A DNA stretch of 64,000 bases from the NCBI GenBank assembly GCA_024036415.1, contig JAMWET010006936.1, positions 1,713,501-1,777,500 on the forward strand. Direction: 5' to 3'. Both the position numbers and the translations under genes were made by a program. Positions 22,615 through 33,959 of the stretch are shown here, in pieces (the first letter of the stretch is position 1; every line of letters starts with the position of its first letter). Below the pieces are notes generated by a model. It ran no database searches. It had not been told where the DNA came from and saw only the letters and a program-made list of their open reading frames with translations. The DNA is from Prochilodus magdalenae (lineage: Eukaryota; Chordata; Actinopteri; Characiformes; Prochilodontidae).

Positions 22615-23920
22615 TTTTCATGCTGTTCTAAAGTTTACAATTTAGAGGTTATTAAAGATGGACTGCATAATTCCATCAGGGCTATTTTATAGTTTGATGC
22701 CTTCACTTTCATTATACAGTAAGCATTGTGCTAAAAGTAAGGAAACCTATGAGCAGCCTCATCTATACTTTTGACTGGTACTGTTTGACTGGTACTGTGT
22801 ATAGTTCTTAATAACTTAAGGCTTAATACTTAATATTTTTAATAATAAGTATTACCCTAAGTACAATGCACACCACTGTATTTACCATTTCATCTCATAC
22901 GGTAATTTAAATGAGTGCTAATCACTTTTAGGGTGGTTTGCAATATGATAGGTATGCTAATAGCTAGTCACAACACACCCAGTACTTCAAAACAGGCTAC
23001 AGCGTTCCAGAAGACAAAATATAGTGACTGCAAATACATGTTGCTTGACAAGCCTGACCAAAGGCAGAAATCTAAAGCCAAACTTTGTTTAGCGCTATAA
23101 TTAAAACCAGCTGATGGCTTAGATTCGCTTAGCCTAAACAGAGACACAAAATGGCAAAAAATACAACTGTTCCTGCAAGCTGGTGTCTGAAAAGCAGCAT
23201 TCATAAGATAAGAGAGTTGTATTCTAACAGTCAGACTGAGGCAGAAAGCCTAATAGAAAATTGAAAGAATGGAGAGACAGCGAGGGGGGTTAGGAGGAAA
23301 GAAAGGCCGGACGCCCGATCCATCTGCCGAGCTGGGTCTAGTCCCTCCCTCTATCCATCTAGACCACAGCTGTTTAATCCAACCCCCATCACACACACAC
23401 ACATACACTGTGGGACCCCCCTGATAGTGACTGCCCCTCACACTCAGTAAGATAAAGGAGGCTGTGGCGGCCACGTGTCCATTGAATAGGAGAATCAGTA
23501 TGGGCCAAGCTTCCAGCCAGCTTTTATGCAAATAACAAATAAACCTGACACTTAAACTGAAACTTAAACACCAAGTGTTTTTATACTGTGTACCAATTTC
23601 AAAATGAATGGACTAGTAGAAATGATCTGGAATCACTGGGGGGAAAATAGATCCGTTGACACTGACCTCCTTTAGGTTGAGATTTTGTTTTTTCATTCTC
23701 CTAAAAATTACCATGGTGGTAAGCACAGTGAGGACCGAGTTGACCCTTGATGTTATTTTCCTTCATTTTATTTGATTATGTTTTGTCATGTGTTTTTGCA
23801 TTGCTTTCTATGACTGTTATTACTTACATATATGCGCTCTCAAACTTTGGCATACAACTGTATGTACAACTAGAAAAGTGCATTTCCTGAGGGAAACGCA
23901 GGATGGTTGCACAGCTTGCT
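22615..23920. other. Unique non-coding sequence
   Basis: The 23,270-23,400 part has a purine run and CpG-containing sequence (AAAGGCCGGACGCCCGATCC) above background and could be conserved. A 93-codon minus frame there (23,250-23,531) has no domain. Otherwise AT-rich and featureless. Confidence 0.4.
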
Positions 23921-23924
23921 CAGT

Positions 23925-24545
23925 GAGGAACGATTGATAAGTAAACGAGTGCGGGTCGGTATGACTGTGGTTTAGCATCTGGGGGCCTGCCCTTAGTGAG
24001 TACGTGAAGTTTGGTGGCTCTCGGGTGAACGGAAACGTTACTGCTTAGTTTGGGTCGAAAATGACTGGGACTCTATGGGAAAAACGAGGGATGAATAAAC
24101 GAGTGCGGGTCGGTATGACTGTGGATTAGCGTCTGGGGGCCTACCCTTAGTGTGTACGTGAAGTTTGGTGGCTCTCGGGCTCCGGACACGTCACTGCTTG
24201 GTTCGGGTTCGGGGCTAACGAGGGATGAATAAACGATTACGGGTCGTATGACCTTGATTAGTTCGGGCCTTCGAAAATGTGGACTTGAGATGGCTCTCTA
24301 CCTGGGAGGAACGAGGGATGCTGAAACGGCACAACATGATAGGACTCTATGGAGGAACTTGGGATGTCAGATATGGCTGGCTGTGGATTAGTGCTTGGAG
24401 CCCTGCCCTTAATGTGTATGTGAAGTTTCGCGCCTCTCGGGCGAACGAAACAGCCAGCTTTAGGTGGGTCTAAAAATTTCTGGGACTCAAGGGAAGGAAC
24501 GAGGGATGCGGGGAAAAAAGAAGAAACGAACGAGTGCGGGTCAAT
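23925..24545 (+). repeat. Degenerate tandem array, 134-154-bp units
   Basis: The anchor AAACGAGTGCGGGTCGGTAT recurs at 23,943 and 24,097 (154 bp apart), as AAACGATTACGGGTCGTATG at 24,231, and as AACGAGTGCGGGTC near 24,529. Linked words recur in order in each unit: GTGAAGTTTGGTGGCTCTCG, CCCTTAGTGTGTACG, CTGGGACTCTATGG, AACGAGGGATG. The unit is CpG-rich against an AT-rich background and matches no transposon family I know. Roughly four units, the third one rearranged. Confidence 0.8.
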
Positions 24546-25755
24546 CCATCACTAAATGCCTGCTCGGGGCTTCTCATTGCTTTGCAATGCGCAACCATAA
24601 TAACTGAACTGGCTTTATATTGACTTGTAAGGTACAGCATGTGTAGTATTTAGAGTTAACGTCAACCTCAAAGACTTCCAGCCTGTAGTTATAGAACTTA
24701 TGGTGGGAATTAATGGTGTTCAAAGTGTGTCAGATGTTGGGCTGGTGGTCCCTTAGAAGGCATAGTGTACCCACCACTACACAACTGCGTCTGAGAGTCT
24801 GTGTGAATTTACCATTGCAATGTTCAAATGTGTGCAAATGTTGAGCGTTCTGCTGTAGGATAAATCAGTAGCACATGGCAGTTTCAGTGCAGCAAACTAA
24901 AGAGAACATATGTCGATGTTTCATCTTTCAAAATGTATGTCATCATCAGAAATGCCAGAGCTAAAACTTGACCCCGTGACCCCAACGACTGTTGAAATTG
25001 AAATACAGTCGACTACACAAAACACCACCTAGTCTATTTTTATATATAGCAGGATGTCATACAGTGTCAGATACCACAAAAGCAAGAATGGGCGTGATGA
25101 TTTAGTCATGAAGTTTTTATGATCCGAACCAGCGGAGTATTAGCTTCTATTGTCAGCTAAGGAAGTCTTGTAGCCACAGTGCACCAAACTAAAAAAAGCA
25201 AAGCCTGAACACAGAGCATATCTTGGCTGATTGACTACATTTAGGATAAGGGGATAATTGATTTTCCGCTTCTCCTTAAGCTTATGACGGCGGTGCAGCC
25301 CCTGAGAAACTTATCATTAGCTTGTCACTTCACATCAACAAACACAGTGCAATGTGTACAAACCTGGTATAACAAATAACCAACATACTGACTGATGTAT
25401 AAGGCAGAAATAGTTAGACAGGAACCAAAAATGAAACTGAGATGTTTTGAAGCTCTAAAGTCATTTTTCTAGATGAAGTGTAGCAATTCACAACTCAGAC
25501 TTTTCAGTGTGAGGGACAGTGAAATAGAAAATAATGACGTTAACTGTGTAAATGTTAATGCTCTGTTACCTGCAGTACTTATGTCGTGTGCTTGTATTCG
25601 AGGTTTGAATGTAACTAAGTTTTGATATAAAGTATACGGTTTACTTTCATGTTTTCCTTTGGATGACCTCTGACCTTCTTTGGAGTTACCGCTGTACTAG
25701 GTACAACTTTCTTGTACCTACAATACTTTACTGGCCATTTTCCTGACACCATCTT
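24546..25755. other. Unique non-coding sequence
   Basis: AT-rich, high complexity. No frame longer than about 60 codons and no recognisable repeat. GGGGATAATTGATTTTCCGC near 25,248 is typical of the composition. Confidence 0.45.
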
Positions 25756-25759
25756 TGTA

Positions 25760-26292
25760 CAGGGGTTGGACAATGAAACTGAAACACCTGTCATTTTAGT
25801 GTGGGAGGTCTCATGGCTAAATTGGACCAGCCTGGTGGCCATTCTTCATTAATTGCACATTGCACCAGTAAGAGCAGAGTGTGAAGGTTCAGTTAGCAGG
25901 TAAGAGCACAGTTCTGCTCAAAATACTGCAATGCACACAGCATTATGGGTGACATACCAGAGTTCAAAAGAGGACAAACTGTTGGTGCACGTCTTGCTGG
26001 CGCATCTGTGACCAAGACAGCAAGTCTTTGTGATGTATCAAGAGCCACGGTATCCAGGGTAATGTCAGCACACCACCAAAAAGGACGAACCACATCCAAC
26101 AGGATTAACTGTGGACGCAAGAGGAAGCTGTCTGAAAGGGATGTTCGGGTGCTGACCCGGATTGTATCCAAAAAACATAAAACCACGGCTGCACAAATCA
26201 CGCTGTATCGGCCATAAAAGGAGGCCCTACACCATACTAATAAATGATTGTGGTCTAAAACCAGGCGTTTCAGTTTTATTGTCCAACCCCTG
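25760..26292 (+). mobile_element. Tc1-like deletion derivative (family A), copy 2
   Basis: Bounded by TA (25,758 and 26,293) with terminal inverted repeats CAGGGGTTGGACAATGAAAC and TTTTATTGTCCAACCCCTG. The first 332 bp and last 92 bp match copy 1 at 7566-8098 very closely; the 109 bp between them are different. Here the middle continues the native N-terminal transposase coding sequence, then jumps to the 3' end, removing the catalytic domain. Non-autonomous. Confidence 0.92.
25945..26217 (+). pseudogene. Truncated Tc1 transposase, DNA-binding domain only
   Basis: A 90-codon frame starting M-G-D-I-P-E-F-K-R-G-Q. Residues 8-45 form the first paired-type helix-turn-helix (R-G-Q-T-V-G-A-R-L-A-G-A-S-V and V-S-R-A-T-V-S-R-V-M), and residues about 60-88 start the second (L-S-E-R-D-V-R-V-L-T-R-I-V). 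Full Tc1 transposases have about 340 residues with a DDE catalytic domain, entirely absent here because of the internal deletion. The frame is clean, so a transcript could in principle yield a short protein able to bind the terminal repeats, but expression is not shown. The 151-codon frame on the opposite strand is its shadow. Confidence 0.85.
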
Positions 26293-26460
26293 TAGATCCA
26301 CTTTATAGGAACACAGTTACGTCTGTTGTTATGCACAATATGCCACACCTCAAATCACGCTTCTGATGGCAAGTTTACAGTGGGTCAAAATACCAGACAC
26401 CCAACATAAAGGTACATCTGCGAAAATACGTTTTACGTATATGACATTTACAAATATAAG

Positions 26461-26950
26461 CCTGTTTCCAAAAAGGTGGGACACTGCACCAAACGTAAAT
26501 AAAGCGGAATGCAGTGATGTGCAAATCATTTAAACTCTATATTTAATTGTAGATAGTACAAAGACAAAATATCAAATGTTGAAACTGATAAAATTTGTAT
26601 TGTTTTCTGAAAAATATATGCCCATTTTGAATATGATGCCAGCAACAATAAAAACATAAGATGGGTTCATGTCCTTCTTTTAACAAGATCTAGTGAGCAT
26701 TGGGAGATCAATGACTGTAGTGTTGAAAGCAAAATATATTTCTATTCTTGTTTAATACAGAATTTTATCTGCTCAACAGTCTGGGGTCCCCTTTATGGGA
26801 TGTTTCCTTTAATAATGCACCAAATATTTGTAGTGTGTGGCCCACCTGGACTGCAGGGAGGTCAGTTTAACACTACGGAGCCATCCAGCTGAAAAAGATG
26901 TCATCTCTGTATCAACATATATTGCTCCAATATATATTGTTCAGCATTAA
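26461..26950 (-). mobile_element. Tc1-like relic (family B), 3' end inverted
   Basis: AAAAAGGTGGGACACTGCAC near 26,470, GTGATGTGCAAATCATTTAA and CAGTCTGGGGTCCCC near 26,779 correspond to the antisense of the terminal part of the family at 4005-4585. The start near 26,461 is probably the true terminus; the other side is truncated. Confidence 0.7.
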
Positions 26951-27755
26951 TTATGTGCATAATATTAACTATAGATATAACTGACCCTCAGCACACTGAT
27001 GGGTTTTCAAGGCAATATAAGATAACACATTCATCTGGAATAAGGCCAAAACCTCATTACTGTAATTGCAGGTGCATCAGTCACATAAACTATTATTGGG
27101 AATGCCTATGGGAGATTTTGGATAGGCAGCGTGTATATACTGCCACTGGCAAAACAGCAGGTGAAGGAATACCTGTTGGAATAATGGTGCTCTATTCCTC
27201 CAGAACCATTCCAGAAGCACCTAGAATCTGTGCCAAGAAATTTATTATGGCAACTCATAGTGGAATAGGACACTTTATAAAATTATTATTGTTCATCCTA
27301 TTATTTGAGGATGGCAGTGCATTCGTTATAGTTCTTAAGCAGCTTTTATATAGTTAAGTTTCGATGTTTAGTATTAATTAATTGGGTAACCATTTACTGC
27401 ACTGCAGTGGTCATAATGTTATATGACGTCCTCATTTCACCTAGCCCTTAATAACAGCTCTGCTACCTATATGGTGTATTTCAAAAGATGTCATCTGAAG
27501 GCTACTTTTGCCAACTTTAATGTTAGTTGTCTGATGGACCGATGTGACAATCCACATTCGACAGTAAAGTGAAATAAACAGAAGCAAAGTAAAAGATATC
27601 TTGGTGTTACTTTCAACCACTGGAGACACGTAAAGGGATGAAGTTGCATTGATGCTGAACTTGCAATGTTTCTTCAAAATTGGTAAGGAGTGAAGAGGAA
27701 GGATGTTTGTTGGGCACCACAACTTTCTCAGTAATATGATGGTGGAAAGTTCATG
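26951..27755. repeat. Probable old repeats, unclassified
   Basis: The piece 27,090-27,300, with GGAGATTTTGGATAGGCAGC and CTCCAGAACCATTCCAGAAG, and the piece 27,470-27,680, with TTCAAAAGATGTCATCTGAA, both look like sequence I associate with dispersed fish repeats, but I cannot name the class or find termini. The 134-codon frame at 26,953-27,357 and the 107-codon minus frame at 27,441-27,764 have no domain. Confidence 0.3.
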
Positions 27756-27759
27756 GAAC

Positions 27760-28430
27760 CACAACTAATCGTCCTTGGACAGGTGCACCATGCAAGACTT
27801 CTCCCAGACAAACGAGAAGGAGGGCTGGAGAGAAACCAGCAATTCCCTGTGAAGACTTGCAGGAACAATAACAAAGAACAACAAACAACAAATAGCCCCT
27901 GTTCCTACTTTCATTTCAAGCTCCGCTGCTAAATCAAACCCCAGAGATGCACATCTAAAACTGCACATGGGCATGCAGACAAAACGGAAAACTTTTAGAG
28001 CAGTTACTCTGCGCATGGAACAAAAACAGAACTCTTTGGTAATGACGATCCCAACAAACCCAAAACCACAATGAAGCATGGAGGTGGGAGCATCATGGAT
28101 ATGGGCTGCATCTCTGCCAATAGCTCTGGTGCGACACACGTCATCGGAGGAAACATGAGTACTGGGAAAAGGTTAGCCAAGGTACTGAATCCTGGAAGAA
28201 GATGGACATTTTAACAAGACTATGACCTCAAAAACAGAGCCAACGTAACTCAAGACTGGTGACGGTGCTTGCATGGCCAATAGCCAAGTCTCCTGGCTTA
28301 AACCCATCTGGGTTTATCAGAGGGACCTTCATGTACATGTAAACTGAAATTGTTTGTGAAGACGAAGGGGCTGCAATTGAACAGCAATGCTAGAGCGGCG
28401 AGTGAATGACCTCTTTCAGTAAATGCACTT
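27760..28430 (+). mobile_element. Tc1-like relic
   Basis: ATGAAGCATGGAGGTGGGAG at 28,071 encodes the K-H-G-G-G-S-I-M motif typical of Tc1 transposases, followed by GGGCTGCATCTCTGCCAATA (G-C-I-S-A-N). The flanks follow the gene order of a Tc1 element but carry many indels. The 124-codon minus frame at 27,765-28,139 is a shadow. Confidence 0.7.
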
Positions 28431-28737
28431 GTAATAATAAAGCTACTGTAAACGTATTATTATTAATGTTGAGGTGAAGACCTTTTCCCATCCCTTTCTT
28501 TGAACACATCTTTGCTTCTGCTTTCAGTACATACTTTCCTGTTATTCCTACGTTTTCTGTACTTCTGCTTTAGAGTACTACAGGCCGAGAGGTTATGGAG
28601 GTTATATATGCACTAGTATATTACCTAGCCGACACTAAGGCTCTAAATGCTGCTGTGTATCCTCAGTGTGTATCATGTAAACCTGTTTCATGTATCAGGT
28701 ATTCTGTATTGTGTATTGGACTTGTTTCATGCAGGTA
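28431..28737. other. Unique sequence before the CT block
   Basis: Featureless AT-rich DNA with TCAGTACATAC-type words. Nothing supported. Confidence 0.4.
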
Positions 28738-30620
28738 TTTTCTTTTTCTCTGCCCTCCTTCACTCTCGGTCTCCTTCTCTCCATTCCCTCTTGGTTGCAC
28801 TGTTCACTTGCTCTTCTCCTTTCTCTGGAATATTCCACTCTCCCTCCCTTTCTCTGCCTCCTCGACATGCACTCCTTTACTCTCCTGTTTTCACCAGGGT
28901 CATTGCAATTACTCCTCTCTCTCGCTCTCTCTCTCTTTTTTTCTCTCTCTCTTTCTCTCTCTCCCTCTTTCTCTCTCTCTCATTCCTCTTGTTTGTCCTA
29001 TCTTCAGACTGCTTGCGCACATCTCGCTTGTCCCTTATTTGACACCCCTCTTTCTTCCTTTCTGTCCAGTTTCAGTTTTTCTCTTCTCTTCTCTTCTCCT
29101 CTCTTCTCTTCTCTTCTCCTTTTTTTTTTTATTAAATTCTCTTATTTTCTCTTCTCTTCTTATCTTGTCTCTACTCATTCTTTCTTCTTTTCTCATCTCC
29201 TAGATTTTCTTCACTTCTCCTCTCCTCTCTTCTCTTCTCCTTTTTTTTCTTATCCACTTTTTCTTCTTATCTTTTTTCTTTCTTCTAATCTCTTCTCTTC
29301 TTTTTCTCTTCTATTGTCTTGTCTTCTCTCTTCTCCTCTGTTCTCTTTTTGTATTCTTGCTTTTCTCTTCTCTTCTCTTCTCTTCTCTTCTCTTCTCTTC
29401 TGTATTCTCCCTTCTCTTTTATTCTCTTATTCTTTCTTCTCTTCTCCTCTCATCCCATATTCTTACTTCTAATCTCTTCTCCTCTGTTCTCTTCTCTTTT
29501 CTTCTCCCATCTTATTCTTATTTGACCTCCTCCTATGTTGTTCCTTCTCTTTTTATTTGATCTCACCTCTTCTTTCTATGGCCTTATGTCCTGTTTCCTT
29601 TCTTTATCCCTCCTACCTCCATTTTCACTATAGGCCTTCACCTTCATCTTCTCTTCTCCCTCTGACATCTGTTTTTTCTCTTTTCTTCCATGCTTCTTTC
29701 TTTCTTTCTTTCTTATCTCCATGTTCCATCTTCTATTCTCTGTTTTTTATCCCTTATTTGTCATCCCTCTTTCTGTTTTTCCTTTCTGTCTAGTTATTTT
29801 GGTCTACTATTAGGATAGTTTAATCCTCTTCTCTTCTCTTCCCTTTATTTCTCTTTTCTATTCTGTTCCTTTTCCTTTCTTTCTTCTTCTGTTTGAAAAA
29901 CTGTCTGCAAACATTTCTCCGTTTCTTTTTCAACATCTTCTTCTTTTCTCATGTTCGTTCTCTCCTTCCCTGCTCCCATTATGTTCTCTGTTCCCTCATT
30001 CTTTCTCTCTCATTTTCTTTCTTGTTTGTCACTTTCAGATTCCCTTATCTAACACTGTCCTTCCTCTTTTCTTTATTGTCCTTCTCTCTGTCCTTTCTTT
30101 TCTTCTTCTAATCTATTTTGCTCTCCTTGTATTTTCTCTTCACCGTTTCTATTTTCTTCCTCTTTTCTTGGGTCTCCTCTCTTCCATTTCTTTCTTCTAT
30201 TTGTCCTGTTCATCTCCACCTTCTGAGCCTTTTCAACATCTATCTTACTATGTTTTTTCCACATCCCACTTTTTTCTCCAGTACTTTTTCTCTTCTCACT
30301 ATTTTCTGTACCCCTCTCTTTCTCTCTCTCTGTTGCTCTAATTTCTAACCCTCCTCTCTCTCTCTTTCTCTCTCTCTCTCTGAGTTGCCGCAGGACTGCA
30401 GGGCTCAGCGAAACCACATTTCTATTTTCTGCCACTTCCTCTTCCTCCTCCAGCCGTCGTCATGGTGATGGCAGGAGCCCACAGAGGCCGCTCCCACAGC
30501 CGCTGAACAACGGCTATCGCTCTCTTTCTTTCCACCGCTCTCTCTTTCTCCTTACTTTGTTTCTCTCTCTGTCTTTCTGTTCTCTCACTGTATGTTTGAT
30601 CTTCGTCTTTCGTTATCCCT
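28738..30620 (+). repeat. 1.9-kb polypyrimidine block
   Basis: Almost continuous C/T on the + strand, with runs of TTCTC/CTTCT pentamers (29,080-29,130 and 29,360-29,401), (CT)n and TTTC words. A non-pyrimidine island lies at about 30,383-30,520. Long homopurine-homopyrimidine DNA with mirror symmetry can form triplex (H-DNA) structures. The many Ser/Leu/Phe frames (up to 260 codons at 28,690-29,472) are artefacts of composition. Confidence 0.9.
30383..30520 (+). other. Complex island inside the CT block
   Basis: GAGTTGCCGCAGGACTGCAG and CCGTCGTCATGGTGATGGCA through AACAACGGCTATCG stand out as balanced, CpG-containing sequence surrounded by pyrimidine repeats. The left side ends CCTCCTCCAG, a good 3' splice site by sequence, so a short exon or a conserved element is possible, but the polypyrimidine setting makes such a match expected by chance. 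Confidence 0.3.
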
Positions 30621-31088
30621 TCATCACTTGTCTCACCTTCACTACTTAAATACTGTCTTCATTTTAATGCATGTCATCTGTGTTTGGAGCATATCTTCTG
30701 GTTTGTTCCATCGCCCAGCATTCCCACAGTGTGTGTCCAGATGTTGTACATGTATATGAAGCAATAAAACATCGATATGAAGGTGATAACATATATAGTC
30801 TGACAGCTTGTTAAACTTTTGGGGCTGGGCTGCAGCAGAATTGAACTAAAACCGCTCCCAGGTACTCCAAGCACCGCCCTTGAATTGTTTTAGAACTTTC
30901 ACACCCTAATAACTATATGTCCTCACCCACATACAGCCCAGAATTTCTCATTGCTGTGCCCAGAGGGTCTCATTGCAGGACTGTGCATAGCCCCACGACC
31001 TTCAGACGTTTGTTGTCATTAGTATAATCAGTTTTGTTGCTGCTTTAAAGTTCCCTTTTAATCATTCATTATACCAAGTGATGCAACA
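30621..31088. other. Unique non-coding sequence
   Basis: No repeat, frame or site supported. Confidence 0.45.
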
Positions 31089-31090
31089 TT

Positions 31091-32606
31091 AAATATCTTT
31101 GTTGGCAAAATGAACTTCTACAATGATCAGTTTGGTATGGGTGATAACAAGAGTCAGGAGCTTCAATCAACTGGATGACTATCAGGTGTGAGGGTGGCAA
31201 AAAAGTGTGGCAAAAACAGATGAGATGACAAATGAGATTTCTGAGGACTATGAAAAATGATTTTCCAATGCTCAGTATACTGAGGTTGCAAAATTAGTTT
31301 GGACTTCTCTGATTGACTTTCAGGAAGATACAAGTAGAAGAAAGTCCATTGTTACCCATCTCTGGAGTGGTTATCCAGAAAAAAATGACTCCATTATTAC
31401 TGTGTAGAATGTTCTGGAAGAGGAAAAAGAAACCCAGGTTAACGTCTAAAGATCAGCAGGCCTGTCGTACACTAACCGATGTCAGCATTCATGGGCCAAC
31501 AATCAAGCAAACACAGAACAAGAATAGTATATATGGAATCATCGCATGGATAAAGCCACTACTATACAGGAAGAGCCCTGCTGCTGGTTTGAAGTTTAGT
31601 AAAGTCACCTCGATATGCCAGAAGACAACTAAAATAACGTTATATGGATATATAGGGCAAAATGGATAGTTATGCCATACGTGAAATATGTAAATAAAAT
31701 GAACCTGGACATCAGCACGGAGTAAACTAAAGTTGTTCTTACTATAGAACTTTAAATGTAAGCCACAGTAAACTCACACAGCTTGGCTACTTACAGGTTG
31801 CTGTTGGAGTCGGGAAAGTCCTTAGGTGGAATTACAGATCCCCTCTAAGTGCTGGAGAGCAAACTAACAACTTGGAATTAAAATTGTCCACAATCCTCTT
31901 AAAGATGTAGGCACTCAAGTTGGCTTCCTGGGTGCTAGTTTGTTTTGGGAATTTTTCCGCTCCACCTTAAATTGTGCTGTGGCTTTTAAGGTAGAATGGA
32001 GCAACTTCAGCCTCATTTCATTCCTCTTGCCCACTGAGAGATGATTGGACAGGGTATGAATTGTGTTGACATCCTCTTCAGAGCCTGGAAACGTGCATTT
32101 GAGCCGGTGTGGGTTCCGCTAGGCTGGAATGGAAGATGGTATACGTAAATTTTTGGGGGCGTCATTTGGGTGGAGTTAGGACTGTCTAGGATATTTGAGG
32201 CGGCTTGTTGTTATAAATGTTTTGTTTTTTTTTATTTGAAGGAGAAACAGTGTTTGGGGGTCAAAGTATGTGATTTAATACAATTTATTCTTACATGACG
32301 ATGTCAAAATCAGTCTTCCTTTCTAAGGCCCCCATAAAACTGCAAAAACATTGTAATTTGGAATGGCTCAGTCATTGTCCAGACCATTATTCAAAAGATA
32401 TGTTGAGGCAGAACTGCAGGTGAGGCCTTCATGCAAGACAGCTAGAAAGAGTTGAACCTGTTCTTCAAAAAATGGGCCAAGATTTCTCAGTGTACAGGAC
32501 TAATCAACAGTTATAGAAACCATTAGGTTAAAATCATTGCTGCTCAAGAAGGTCACAGCAGGTTCTGAAAGCAGAGGTTCACATACTTTTGCCAACAAAG
32601 ACATTT
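31091..32606 (+). mobile_element. Tc1-like relic with terminal repeats
   Basis: Left end AAATATCTTTGTTGGCAAAA and right end TTTTGCCAACAAAGACATTT are inverted copies. The parts 31,100-31,670 and 32,320-32,600 follow a Tc1-type element (for example TTGCTGCTCAAGAAGGTCAC near the right end). The transposase is shattered; a 118-codon frame at 31,313-31,669 keeps no catalytic residue I can place. The middle, about 31,690-32,320, seems unrelated and may be a later insertion. Confidence 0.7.
31850..32060. repeat. CCACCTTAA repeat inside the Tc1 relic
   Basis: GCTCCACCTTAA at 31,959 faces TTAAGGTAGAATGGAGC at 31,986, an imperfect inverted pair. The CCACCTTAA core recurs at about 1,293, 12,808 (inverted) and 58,481, suggesting a small MITE family that here landed inside the Tc1 relic. 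Confidence 0.4.
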
Positions 32607-32609
32607 CAT

Positions 32610-32975
32610 GTTAGATTACATAGTTACACCTCTTACACAGTAACAGTACACAGTAAATGAAAGAGACACTACTGAGTGGACACTTTTTGTTGTGATTGTG
32701 TAATTGAGTTTAATTTATGAGTTAACTCAGATTATATGTTAGGTCATGTGTGTAGAAATTCCCAAAATGATAAAGCTTTTATAAACTTTTAGGCCTAACT
32801 TGATGTGCATGGAAGATTTGATTAATCATTACTGCTCTACTGCTTCATAATTAAAAAAAAAAAGCTGTAAAAGTCATTTTAGATTTAAGACTCAGAGGCA
32901 GAACATATATATTGGAATTGGAACTGTAAATAGAAAATTCCAGTACATTCTTTATCACCGAGTTCTTACGGTTCC
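32610..32975. other. AT-rich unique sequence
   Basis: Includes an A-run near 32,852. Nothing else seen. Confidence 0.45.
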
Positions 32976-32976
32976 T

Positions 32977-33235
32977 GTACCAGTGCAGTGGGTAGCGCTG
33001 TCACCTCACAGCAAGAAGGGCCTGGGTTTGATTCGGGTGCTCTGGTTTCCTCCCTTAGCCCAAAGGTGAATTAGGGATACTAAATTCCCCCTAGGTGTGA
33101 GTGTAAATGTGTATGTCTGTGTCTGTGGACTGGTGGCCTGTCCAGGGTGTTGCCCGCCTTCGGTCCTTTGAGAGCTGGGATAGGCTCCGCGACCCAGTAG
33201 CATTAGGCAGGATAGAAGATGAGTGAGTGTGTGTT
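32977..33235 (+). mobile_element. tRNA-derived SINE, copy 3
   Basis: Head GTGCAGTGGGTAGCGCTGTC (A-box region) and GGTTTGATTCG at 33,025-33,035 (B-box region, consensus GGTTCGANTCC) give the pol III promoter layout. Body motifs CCTAGGTGTGAGTG, CTGTCCAGGGTG and GGGATAGGCTCC follow, and the 3' end is GAAGATGAGTGAGTG. A central part, including the CTTTCTGTGTGGAG block, is deleted. Confidence 0.8.
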
Positions 33236-33955
33236 CCTAAAATCTTGAAATTTTAAATAACACATATTAAAGCAATGTTTAGCATCTCTCTTACAGTACT
33301 TCATTTAACAGTGTATGGTATTATTAAATACAGTAACAGGAACAATCAATATGAAAAGAGACATCAAACTGTTGCGTGGTACTTTTTTCCCCTCTCTTTT
33401 TCTTCCTATTTATCTATTTCCACTCTTCATGTTCTTTCATAACCCACTCTGTTCTGCCTCCATATGACTGAATCCCTCACCTCACTATAATCACATGCTC
33501 TTACTGTATATCCAGAAATACACTCCTTCTGGTTTCCACACATCATCTGTATCTGTGTCATTTCACCTCTATATAACTAAAGCTATTGCTGTGCAGCCTA
33601 CATAACTGTTTCTGTATTATTGTGTCCCTTTATTTTCTCGTCTGCTTGAACAGCATCTTGCCCTAACACAACTCGCGGTTTAATTTACCAATGTTTTCCA
33701 TCCTGCTTTCTCAAATAGCATCTATTTCTGTCAGAAAGGTTCCCGCCCACATCTGCACTGTCTACACAGCAGAGCTTCACCACATAGCCTAATGCTAGCA
33801 TACTCTAAGATTCTGCCATAAGGTTAACTGAGCTGAAATGAATAAGTGCAAGGCCATCATTCAAAATGGCTCTTCACAATTAGTATTGTGAGTCACGAAA
33901 GGCAAATGTCAACCACACCAACATAGCAGCACTGCTTTCTTTCTCGACTAGTCAC
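33236..33955. other. Unique non-coding sequence
   Basis: Pyrimidine-leaning around 33,380-33,440; otherwise unremarkable. Confidence 0.45.
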
Positions 33956-33959
33956 TAAA

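Noticed and set aside
25893..26348. 151-codon minus-strand frame
   Set aside because: Antisense of the Tc1 transposase N-terminal frame, with which it overlaps almost completely.
28690..29472. 260-codon Ser/Leu/Phe frame in the CT block
   Set aside because: Pure pyrimidine DNA cannot encode stops on the + strand; the product is low-complexity.
30466..30506. Small coding exon after CCTCCTCCAG
   Set aside because: A splice acceptor look-alike is expected at the edge of any pyrimidine block; the frame ends within 20 codons.
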